This document shows, one piece after another, positions 1 through 6,320 of a DNA stretch of 11,795 nucleotides. The stretch lies in assembly GCA_002392275.1 (NCBI GenBank), contig DGGQ01000173.1, positions 1 through 11,795 on the forward strand, in the 5' to 3' direction. The notes beneath the pieces were generated by a model. That model did not search any database. It was not told where the DNA came from and was given only the letters and a program-made list of their open reading frames with translations. Source of the stretch: Treponema sp. UBA3870 (lineage in GTDB: Bacteria; Spirochaetota; Spirochaetia; Treponematales; Treponemataceae). The translations under genes were made by a program, and so were the position numbers. Numbering within the stretch: the first letter of the stretch is position 1; every line of letters starts with the position of its first letter.

Positions 1-193
1 TTTCGTTTGCGGCCTTGTTGGTGAATGTCACGCAAAGAATGTTTGATGGCGGAATCCCGATGCAGTTTACAAGATACGCGAACCTGTGGGAAAGTGCACG
101 TGTCTTTCCGGAACCGGCCCCGGCAATCACCCTGACAAATCCTTCCGTCGCTGTCACCGCAAGTTTTTGTTCTTCGTTTAAATCCTCAAGCAT
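1..193 (-). CDS. UvrD/Rep/PcrA-family ATP-dependent DNA helicase, N-terminal fragment
   Basis: The minus strand from ATG at 193 encodes 64 residues before the window edge, so only the N-terminus is present. Seen: a Q-motif region (LNEEQKLAV, Gln9), a Walker A P-loop GAGSGKT at residues 25-31, and motif Ia VTFTNKAA at 55-62. These are hallmarks of superfamily 1A helicases (UvrD, PcrA, Rep), 3'-5' DNA motors in repair and replication restart. The fragment is too short to separate UvrD/PcrA from Rep or from a RecB-like or AddA-like protein. The start is chosen because the Q motif begins a few residues after it, as is usual, and an ATG at 210 is out of frame. The ribosome site is weak (GGGA about 9 bases upstream). 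It lies just beyond the terminator of the neighbouring operon, so it probably has its own promoter, which I could not identify. Confidence 0.9.
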   Translation of the reverse strand, partial: MLEDLNEEQKLAVTATEGFVRVIAGAGSGKTRALSHRFAYLVNCIGIPPSNILCVTFTNKAANE

Positions 194-225
194 GATAAAA
201 ATCCCGGCATAAAAAAGTTGTGAGA

Positions 226-256
226 ATAAAAAATTCCCGCAGGCAAGTGCGGGAAT
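226..256 (-). terminator. Intrinsic terminator after the FecR-like gene
   Basis: An 8-bp perfect stem (233-240 pairing with 249-256, ATTCCCGC/GCGGGAAT) encloses an 8-base loop. On the minus strand it is followed at once by TTTTTATT. It sits 23 bases past the stop codon at 279 and is oriented to end the three-gene unit transcribed from about 4.2 kb. Confidence 0.85.
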
Positions 257-278
257 GGTTCAGTTTTTTAGTCCAGCG

Positions 279-683
279 TCACTCGTCGGCCCAGACCAAA
301 TCCTCCTGCGCGTCGGACGCTCTTGATGATGATGTGGAAATTGTTTTTCCCGCCCCAGTGTCACCAGCTACTGCGCTGCCGGTTGCCGTGCTGCTTTTTT
401 TCAGTCCGGATGTTTTTGTGACAAATGACGCGACCTTGCCTTTTTTCATTGCCTTGATTGTGTAAATCTTTCCGTCCTCGCCGCTTATCTCAATCTGCGA
501 GTGGAGACTTACGTCAATTACTGTGTCCCCGGTGATTTTGTCCCCGTTCTTCAGCTTGGTCCAAACTCCGGGCGTGGATTCGTAGGAAACTTTTCCGACA
601 AGCTTTTTTACTGTGAATCCCTCAGCAAAAAGTGCCGCGCAGAAAATCCCCATCAATACCGTGGTTGCAAAAATTTTTTTCAT
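279..683 (-). CDS. Secreted FecR-domain-like protein
   Basis: This is a 134-residue protein. Residues 1-20 form a signal peptide (MKKIF start, hydrophobic core, AALFA cleavage-like end). Residues about 24-80 resemble a FecR-type beta domain: VGKV...GVWTKLKNGDKI followed by a 'set to threshold' strand pattern and an EDGKIYTI hairpin. From about residue 85 the chain becomes low-complexity, rich in Ser, Thr, Gly and Ala, and ends acidic (WADE). There is no membrane anchor, no N-terminal anti-sigma region and no FecI-type sigma gene nearby, so a role as an iron-signalling anti-sigma factor is unlikely. A periplasmic or surface ligand-binding role is more plausible. GGAGG lies 5 bases before the ATG, a strong ribosome site. 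It is the last gene of the unit, 18 bases after the transglutaminase-like gene, and is followed by a terminator. The fold assignment is by pattern only. Confidence 0.75.
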   Translation of the reverse strand: MKKIFATTVLMGIFCAALFAEGFTVKKLVGKVSYESTPGVWTKLKNGDKITGDTVIDVSLHSQIEISGEDGKIYTIKAMKKGKVASFVTKTSGLKKSSTATGSAVAGDTGAGKTISTSSSRASDAQEDLVWADE

Positions 684-701
684 AATAACCTCCTTGTCAA
701 T

Positions 702-2273
702 CTATCTCAAATTCCTGATAACCTTTGTGCTTTCAGGAAGTTCGAAATTCACATCAGAATCCGGGATGCTAACCGGCTTGTATTTTTCCCATGCCTCGTG
801 CACCGGGATTATCGCGGCGGAGGTCCCGGATTTGTTCCACTCAATCATTCCCATGTTCTTGGCCATCTGGAAGGTGTCCTGGCACATTGTTATCTCGACA
901 GGAATCCAGACTTTGTTTCCATGGATGATGTAGTTTCCGTCCACAATTCTTCCGACCTCCGAAACCGTGTAGCCCGAGTCGAACGCCATGTAGATGTGTC
1001 CCGGAACTGTTATGAGCGCGGTCTCGATTCCCAGTGCCTCAAGAAGTGAGCAGTTCAATATTGTCAGGTCGTCGCAGTCTCCACCATGGTAGAGCAGGGT
1101 CTGGTATGGGAACTGTAGGAAGTCGATGTTGGCCGATCCAACGTTGTCGGTGAACGCGGATGACGGGTCGATTACATAGTTTATTCCGTATGCCTTGAGG
1201 GCCGCAAAAATTCCCCTCGCGTACTGTATGTTCACGGACTCGGAGCCGTTGAGCTGGTTCATCATTACAAGCTGCACAAAACGGGCGAATCGGAACGCGC
1301 TGGAGTCCTTTCCACTTACAAATGTGGCGGCCCTTGCGTCGTCCTCCCAGGACATGTTGTTTCGGCTCAGCGTTGTCAGCGGAACTGTCTCGGAGTGTGA
1401 GGTCCTGAGTCCCAGGTTTTTGTATGACACCGTCACAGTGGCGTTTGTCTGGTGCTGCATGATTGTGTTCAGGATGCTCTCGTTCAGGAATGCCGTGAGC
1501 TCGACTGTAAATTCTTCACCGTTCCGCAGGGAGTCGATTTTCTTTATGACGCTCTCGTTCGACATGAACTCCTCTATAAATATTGAGACCTCCACATCGG
1601 TTATTTTGTTTCCAGCGTTGTTCACAAATGTTATGGAGCCAAACTCATTGTCGTAGTAGTGGCTGTAGAATACCGGGAAGAGCGGCGAAACCTCCAGGTC
1701 CGTCGATGTGATTTCGGATTTGGATGATATGGCCTTGGTCAGGTTGATTCTGACAAACGCTCCAAATTTCAGGTCGCACATGAAAGGCTCGTTGCTCCCG
1801 AGATAGTTGAATCCGACAAACGCGCCCGCGCTCATGAACGGAAGCACATGGGCATTTGCCGAGACCCTTGCGCCAATTGAGAATCCGCGCCCCGATGAAA
1901 ATTTGTTCGAGTCGCTTTTGGGGATGTTCCAAATTCCAAGCGTGGCCTCGCCGGAGATGCTGAACCGGTCAACAATTTTGAACTCGTATCCAGCGCCAAG
2001 CCCCAGATCAAGCATGAACAGGTTCGATATTCCGTTTCCGCGAAGGAAGTCAAAGGACCCCTGCGCCGAAAAATAAATGCTGTCGCTTCCGCGGACCGTT
2101 ATCGGGGCCACATCAACAGCCGCCGTGAATCCGGGGGAAAGGGAAAGGGGAAGTCCTATCGGCATTCCCATGTGCGGGAGGATTCTGAGTTGCAGGTCAA
2201 GCGCGAACACACTGGATCCGGAAAGAAGCAGGGCGAGTGCCAGACCAAGTCTTTTGCCTAGAATCTTCTTCAT
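702..2273 (-). CDS. Barrel-transglutaminase-like secreted protein with intact catalytic set
   Basis: This is a 523-residue protein. A signal peptide ends near residue 24 (SSVFA). Residues about 27-180 alternate polar and hydrophobic in short strands rich in Gly and aromatics (GLGAGYEF, FSIGARVSAN, GAFVRINL), as in a small outer-membrane beta-barrel. Residues about 200-300 look like an Ig-type beta domain (DNEFGSITFVNNAG.KITDVEVS). Residues about 340-470 resemble a transglutaminase-like (papain-fold) domain: GGDCDDLTIL with Cys400, VPGHIYMAF with His426, and WIPVEIT with Glu460 in the acidic position. This fold covers cysteine peptidases, amidases and cross-linking enzymes; the substrate is unknown. 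A HEAWEKYKPV motif at 492-501 is shared with the upstream paralogue. The start follows that paralogue's stop by one base (TGATATG), with AAAGGGG upstream. If the barrel is in the outer membrane, the later domains would face the periplasm; that is inference. Confidence 0.8.
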   Translation of the reverse strand: MKKILGKRLGLALALLLSGSSVFALDLQLRILPHMGMPIGLPLSLSPGFTAAVDVAPITVRGSDSIYFSAQGSFDFLRGNGISNLFMLDLGLGAGYEFKIVDRFSISGEATLGIWNIPKSDSNKFSSGRGFSIGARVSANAHVLPFMSAGAFVGFNYLGSNEPFMCDLKFGAFVRINLTKAISSKSEITSTDLEVSPLFPVFYSHYYDNEFGSITFVNNAGNKITDVEVSIFIEEFMSNESVIKKIDSLRNGEEFTVELTAFLNESILNTIMQHQTNATVTVSYKNLGLRTSHSETVPLTTLSRNNMSWEDDARAATFVSGKDSSAFRFARFVQLVMMNQLNGSESVNIQYARGIFAALKAYGINYVIDPSSAFTDNVGSANIDFLQFPYQTLLYHGGDCDDLTILNCSLLEALGIETALITVPGHIYMAFDSGYTVSEVGRIVDGNYIIHGNKVWIPVEITMCQDTFQMAKNMGMIEWNKSGTSAAIIPVHEAWEKYKPVSIPDSDVNFELPESTKVIRNLR

Positions 2274-2274
2274 A

Positions 2275-4167
2275 TCACAGCCCCTTTAGCGACTTGGCTT
2301 TGTCGATTCCTTTCTTTGCTGTCACATTCTCCGGGTCACGCTCAAGGACCTTCATGTACTGCTTGATTGCCGCGTCGTAGTTCTCCTCAATCACATAGAC
2401 GCTTGCCAGATTGTTCATAGCCGTTGTGGAATTGGATTTTGCGAATTCATTTTTCGCCTCGGCGTAGCGTCCAATTCTGACAAGCGCGAGTCCAATCTTG
2501 TTCGGGTCGCCGCTGGCCTTTGCGTTTGCCAGTACCCTTGAAATCTCCGTGTTCGAGTATGTGTCAAGAGCATTCTTGTATGCAAGCTCAAGCTGGGACT
2601 GTATCGGGTTTCTGAAAAGACCGTTCGCGCCCGAGTAGATTACAGGCGGATAGAAATCCCATGCCTCGTGCGTGCTGATGTATTCCGCATAGATTTCCTC
2701 GTTGTTCGCGCGCTTGATTGTATTCTGCGCCGCCCTCATGCTGCCTATGAATCCTGCGGAAAAGTTTTTCATCGAGAGGCCGAAGTATGCGGTGGTGTCG
2801 TCGGTAACAAGAGTCTCGGGATCCCCGAAATGGTTTCCGGCGGATGTGGGCGAGACCTGCAGATCGACAAGGACAATGAAATCGTCGTCGCATATAAGGT
2901 AGCCTGTTGGGACACCAACGGACTCAAGGCAGCTCGCAAGGAGGATTCCCAGATCATCGTAGTCGCCACCAAGGAAATTCATTGTCTGGAGCGCGTGCTG
3001 GATTGAGTCAAGCTCCGGACTGACATGGAATTCCGTGTACGGGGTGGTCTGGTCCTTCGTGAATTTCACACCCGAAAGCGTGAGGGCCTCGGTCATGGCG
3101 GCCGCCATCTCAAGGTTCCTGCTGATTCCTGTCCTGTATCCGTTTCTCGCCACTCCCGCGACATATTTTGAGAACTCAAGGATTTCGGGAACGTCCGGCG
3201 AAATAAATGCGGAGAGCGCTGCCGCATCGTCCCATGAGAATGAGTTCCTGTTGTAAACGTCCACGATTATGTTCTGGACCGACTGTTTTTTTGTCCCGAG
3301 CAGCCTGTAGTCTATGACAAGCTCCCCTGATATTTTTCCGTTCTCGCTGAATTTAAGAATCTCCGGGCTGAATGCGGCCGTGACGGGGACCTCCACCGTT
3401 CCGTATTTGTTGATTCTGGAAATCTCATCGCAGATTTTTGTCTCGCTTGTATATTTTCCGGCCCTGAACGAAATTTTCACGTCGGTGATTTCGGCTCCCT
3501 CAAGGTTTGTTATGCTGGCCAGCGCGAAACCGTTGTCCTTGTAGACTCCCATGAAAAGAGGGTAGGCCGGACTTGGCTGGTCGATGTTGACACGGAATCC
3601 GCTGGAACCGGACTTTCCAACCGTAATGGCAATCCTTGCGGACACACCGAAAAATGGACCGGACGCGACAGGGTTTGAGCCGTTGACATTGTATGACGCG
3701 AATCCACCGAAGCCGTTGACCGTCACGGTCGGGTTGATTCTGAATCCAGCCTCGGCGTATGCCCTCCAGTAGAAGTCAGAAAAATTTACGTCATCCTTTT
3801 CGCTTCCGGCCCTGTCTATTTTCATTGACGCGGAGTACAGACCGATTGCCGCCCCGCCACCGATATGGAGCCTGCTGAACGGGTAGTAGTACGCGCCAAT
3901 CCCGATTCCGCCACCGACTGCTGAGAGCGATTGTGACATCTGGTTGGGGGTCTCCACGGTGAAAATGCCTTCAAGTCCCGCCGTGAGGAATCCAAACAAA
4001 TCCGCATCCGCCTGGACAGCTCCCGAGAACGAAGGCTTGTAGAAGGTCTGGGTTGGAATCATCATTGCCGGTGAAATCCTGAATGTAAGGTCAAAAGAAA
4101 ACGACGCAGCCGCCGTGCCAGTCAAAATAAGAACCAGGGAGATGATTTTTCGTATAGATTTTTTCAT
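2275..4167 (-). CDS. Barrel-transglutaminase-like pseudoenzyme with C-terminal TPRs
   Basis: This is a 630-residue paralogue of the next gene. Residues 1-25 are a signal peptide (ASFSF end). Residues about 27-183 are barrel-like strands (GIGIGAYYYPF, LHIGGGAAIGLY, PFFGVSARIAITV). An Ig-like region follows, opening with KDNGFALASITN and EITDVKIS. Residues about 340-480 match the paralogue's transglutaminase-like domain, but the catalytic residues are replaced: Cys by Tyr403 in GGDYDDLGIL, His by Phe430 after CDDD, and Glu by Ser465. The shared HEAW motif is kept at 500-503. Residues about 555-630 are two TPR-like repeats (IGRYAEAKNEF, EENYDAAIKQYMKVLERDPENVTA), which the paralogue lacks. The frame is fully open and the fold-defining residues persist, so this looks like a maintained pseudoenzyme, perhaps a scaffold or regulator of its neighbour. 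The start has GGAGGG 6 bases upstream. It is the first gene of the unit. Confidence 0.8.
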   Translation of the reverse strand: MKKSIRKIISLVLILTGTAAASFSFDLTFRISPAMMIPTQTFYKPSFSGAVQADADLFGFLTAGLEGIFTVETPNQMSQSLSAVGGGIGIGAYYYPFSRLHIGGGAAIGLYSASMKIDRAGSEKDDVNFSDFYWRAYAEAGFRINPTVTVNGFGGFASYNVNGSNPVASGPFFGVSARIAITVGKSGSSGFRVNIDQPSPAYPLFMGVYKDNGFALASITNLEGAEITDVKISFRAGKYTSETKICDEISRINKYGTVEVPVTAAFSPEILKFSENGKISGELVIDYRLLGTKKQSVQNIIVDVYNRNSFSWDDAAALSAFISPDVPEILEFSKYVAGVARNGYRTGISRNLEMAAAMTEALTLSGVKFTKDQTTPYTEFHVSPELDSIQHALQTMNFLGGDYDDLGILLASCLESVGVPTGYLICDDDFIVLVDLQVSPTSAGNHFGDPETLVTDDTTAYFGLSMKNFSAGFIGSMRAAQNTIKRANNEEIYAEYISTHEAWDFYPPVIYSGANGLFRNPIQSQLELAYKNALDTYSNTEISRVLANAKASGDPNKIGLALVRIGRYAEAKNEFAKSNSTTAMNNLASVYVIEENYDAAIKQYMKVLERDPENVTAKKGIDKAKSLKGL

Positions 4168-4204
4168 CCATGTCCCTCCACTTTTTTAATCAACTGAAAG
4201 CGAT

Positions 4205-4219
4205 GGACGGAATCCGCCC
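4205..4219. repeat. Near-perfect 15-base inverted repeat in the leader of the barrel/transglutaminase unit
   Basis: On the minus strand it reads GGGCGGATTCCGTCC: seven base pairs (one G-U) around a central T as DNA symmetry, or a 6-bp stem with an ATT loop as RNA. It lies between the predicted promoter and the start at 4167, downstream of the likely transcription start. It could be a repressor operator or a small leader hairpin. No poly-T follows, so it is not a terminator. Confidence 0.4.
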
Positions 4220-4241
4220 AAAACCCTTCTATAATACATAC

Positions 4242-4270
4242 ATTAGAACATATTTTTCGCCATAAGGCAA
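4242..4270 (-). promoter_or_regulatory. Sigma70-type promoter candidate for the three-gene unit
   Basis: On the minus strand, TTGCCT (4270-4265) is followed by a 17-base spacer and TCTAAT (4247-4242). TGT just before the -10 forms an extended -10 element. A second AT-rich hexamer, TATTAT, lies at 4236-4231 but has no -35 partner. The start point would fall near 4235, giving a leader of about 67 bases. The rest of the 149-base gap (4168-4316) holds the inverted repeat, the ribosome site and only a poor hairpin after the chemoreceptor stop. Confidence 0.5.
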
Positions 4271-4316
4271 CAAAGTTTTTAGAAAATCAAAAAAATGGCC
4301 GTGGAGCGGATATTTG

Positions 4317-6218
4317 CTACAGCTTGAATTCCTGAATCTGCTTGGATATGCCGGCAACGCTCTTCTGGTTTTCATCGGATGACATGGAGACCTTCTGAAC
4401 CGCGGTGGAGATTCCGTTGATGCTGGACGACATGACATTCATCTGGCTGTTTATCGTTCCGGTGATTTCGGCAAGGTTCTTCATTTCGTCAATAATCTGC
4501 TGTCCGCCCGCGACCATCTCCGTTGAGCTGTCCGTGACGTTCGCCGTTGAATTCTGGATGTCCTGGATTGCCTTCAGGACCATCTTGTTTCCCTCCGACT
4601 GCTCGACCATCGCGTTCATGATGATGCTTTCCTGGGCCATGACCGTCTGCGCAAGCTCATAGATTGCGTCGAACTTCTGCTGGACCTCCTTGGTGTTTGT
4701 GGAGACCGTCTGTATCGATGTGGAGAATCCCTTGAGGTTGTCCTTGATTGTGCGGCTCTGCCTGCTTGACTGCTCCGCGAGTTTCCTGATTTCATCCGCG
4801 ACGACCGAGAATCCTTTTCCCGACTCTCCCGCGTGGGCCGCCTCGATTGCGGCGTTCATTGCAAGAAGGTTGGTCTGGGAGGCTATGGTCTGTATTATCG
4901 ACGTGGCCTCCATCAGCATGGCGGACTGCTCGATTATTTTTTCCGCTGTCTTGACGGCTGTCTCTACTGCCGCGCGTCCATCATCGGATGCCTGTGTCAG
5001 GGAAGTGACGCTCTCCGTGTTGTTCTGGAGAATCATGGTCACGCTCTCGACATTGGACACAAGTTCCTCGACCGCAGCGGAGGACTCCTTCACCTCGCCG
5101 AACTGTGAGCCGATGTTTTCATTCAGAAGATTGGACTTTGAGATAATCTGGTTGACGGAAGCCCCCGCCTCCTCGACACCGCTGGTCTGCCTTTCCATCT
5201 CGTCCTGGACCCTGCTGATTCCGCCCGTTATCTGGCTGATTTCATTTTTTACAATCTCCATCTCCTCCTCAAGCTGCTCGGAATTTTTTGTGGTCAGCTC
5301 AATCGAGTTGCGGAAATTTCTTAGAAGATATTTTGTCCTCTTCTGCAGGCTGTTGAGGGAGTTCACCATTTCCCCAAGCTCGCACCGGAGCAGGACGGGA
5401 ATTTTTTGTGTGGTGTAGTCCTTCTGCGAAAGGTCGTAGGCAAATTTGTTGATTTTTCCAATCGTGTTGTTCACGTCGATGAGAAGCACGTAGACTCCAA
5501 TCAATCCGGCGACTATCGCGAAACCGGTGAACGGAACAACCCTTGTGAAAAGCAGACTCATTGTCGGGACCGCCTTGTTTGCCGGGACCGCGAAAATTGA
5601 TTCCGTCATAAGTACGAGGCCGACAAAATCAAAAAGCATAATCAGTATGCTCCGCATTATGAAGGAGAATGTCTGGTATTCCCTCCTGTACGGAAGCCAC
5701 GTCAGAGAGTTTTCAAGCTTGGCGACAAACAGAATGTAGGACAGAACCGAAAGCGCGCACAGTCCTCCGAATGAAAGCGTGAAGCAGTAGTAGATGTACG
5801 TCTCCCCAAGAAATGCCGCCGGAGCAAATCCACGCGCCTTGGTGTAGAATCCCACGACTATCGGGACAATCATCGAGAACGACACCGGAACCGAGAAGCA
5901 GACCATCTCGCCGGACTTCACGTACTTGTTCACTTTCGCTATGGACTTATCCGAACCGTCGTAGCTCCTAAAAATGCTTGACATGCGGAAATAAAGGATG
6001 AAGGGGGAGACCAGCGAGAGCGCGAAGAAACTTATGTAGATTGGGTTGAGTACAAACTCCAACGCCTCCTCCCCTGTGAATCCGCCCGTAATGATTGTGA
6101 ACGGAGCAAAAAAGAGAAGGGGGCTGAGGAATGAAAAAAACATGAACACAAAAACTTTTTTGGGGACAACATTTTCCCCTGTCACAAAATCGGTCCCCGT
6201 TTTCTCTTCTTCTGGCAT
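4317..6218 (-). CDS. Methyl-accepting chemotaxis protein with six predicted membrane segments
   Basis: This is a 633-residue chemoreceptor. Hydrophobic segments lie at about residues 21-45, 54-77, 104-126, 140-167, 184-210 and 226-248, joined by short loops. There is therefore no large periplasmic ligand-binding domain, unlike classical two-pass receptors. A HAMP-like stretch (about 248-303, with [12 protein letters not shown]) leads into a long coiled-coil signalling domain. The family's conserved hairpin tip, which contacts CheA and CheW, is clear at about 441-485 ([18 protein letters not shown], then [19 protein letters not shown]). Ala/Glu/Gln/Ser-rich heptads on both flanks are likely methylation helices. 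No C-terminal CheR-binding pentapeptide is seen. GGGAGA sits just upstream of the ATG. No other chemotaxis genes are in view. The gene is 102 bases after metH, so it may be read from its own promoter. The ligand is unknown; sensing within the membrane or from the cytoplasm is inference. Confidence 0.92.
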   Translation of the reverse strand: MPEEEKTGTDFVTGENVVPKKVFVFMFFSFLSPLLFFAPFTIITGGFTGEEALEFVLNPIYISFFALSLVSPFILYFRMSSIFRSYDGSDKSIAKVNKYVKSGEMVCFSVPVSFSMIVPIVVGFYTKARGFAPAAFLGETYIYYCFTLSFGGLCALSVLSYILFVAKLENSLTWLPYRREYQTFSFIMRSILIMLFDFVGLVLMTESIFAVPANKAVPTMSLLFTRVVPFTGFAIVAGLIGVYVLLIDVNNTIGKINKFAYDLSQKDYTTQKIPVLLRCELGEMVNSLNSLQKRTKYLLRNFRNSIELTTKNSEQLEEEMEIVKNEISQITGGISRVQDEMERQTSGVEEAGASVNQIISKSNLLNENIGSQFGEVKESSAAVEELVSNVESVTMILQNNTESVTSLTQASDDGRAAVETAVKTAEKIIEQSAMLMEATSIIQTIASQTNLLAMNAAIEAAHAGESGKGFSVVADEIRKLAEQSSRQSRTIKDNLKGFSTSIQTVSTNTKEVQQKFDAIYELAQTVMAQESIIMNAMVEQSEGNKMVLKAIQDIQNSTANVTDSSTEMVAGGQQIIDEMKNLAEITGTINSQMNVMSSSINGISTAVQKVSMSSDENQKSVAGISKQIQEFKL

Positions 6219-6255
6219 AATTATCTCCCTGGTTTAAACACCAAACCTCAATTCA

Positions 6256-6284
6256 TTGTCGGAAGATTGGGCGGAAAAACTTAA
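6256..6284 (-). promoter_or_regulatory. Weak flagellar-sigma (sigma28)-like promoter upstream of the chemoreceptor
   Basis: On the minus strand TTAAGTTT (6284-6277) and TCCGACAA (6263-6256) resemble the sigma28 elements TAAAGTTT and GCCGATAA at 7/8 and 6/8 positions. The spacer is 13 bases rather than the usual 11, which weakens the case. The location, 38 bases before the chemoreceptor ATG, is appropriate. The rest of the 102-base gap shows no clear terminator for metH. Confidence 0.25.
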
Positions 6285-6320
6285 TGGCAGCAATAAAAAC
6301 TTCGGTCCTCGCAGGTGTCC

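Noticed and set aside
279..683. A FecI/FecR-type cell-surface signalling system
   Set aside because: No extracytoplasmic-function sigma factor, TonB-dependent receptor or transmembrane anti-sigma region is present; only the small beta domain resembles FecR.
501..1049. A 182-codon plus-strand open frame across the FecR-like and transglutaminase-like genes
   Set aside because: It spans two well-supported minus-strand genes and their junction, and shows no motif or ribosome site of its own.
2275..4167. Calling the upstream paralogue a pseudogene because its catalytic residues are gone
   Set aside because: The frame is intact over 630 codons with a good ribosome site, a signal peptide and TPRs, and coupling to the next gene. 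That points to a maintained non-catalytic protein.
4289..4315. An intrinsic terminator after the chemoreceptor gene
   Set aside because: On the minus strand a run of seven T follows a possible hairpin, but the core stem is only 3 bp (CCG/CGG) with two mismatches before four weak A-T pairs. Too poor to call.
4690..5418. A 242-codon open frame on the plus strand inside the chemoreceptor gene
   Set aside because: It is antisense to strongly conserved signalling-domain codons. Its translation is Ser/Ala/Ile/Phe-rich with no recognisable motif and no ribosome site, as expected from the complement of Glu/Ser/Ala-rich heptads.
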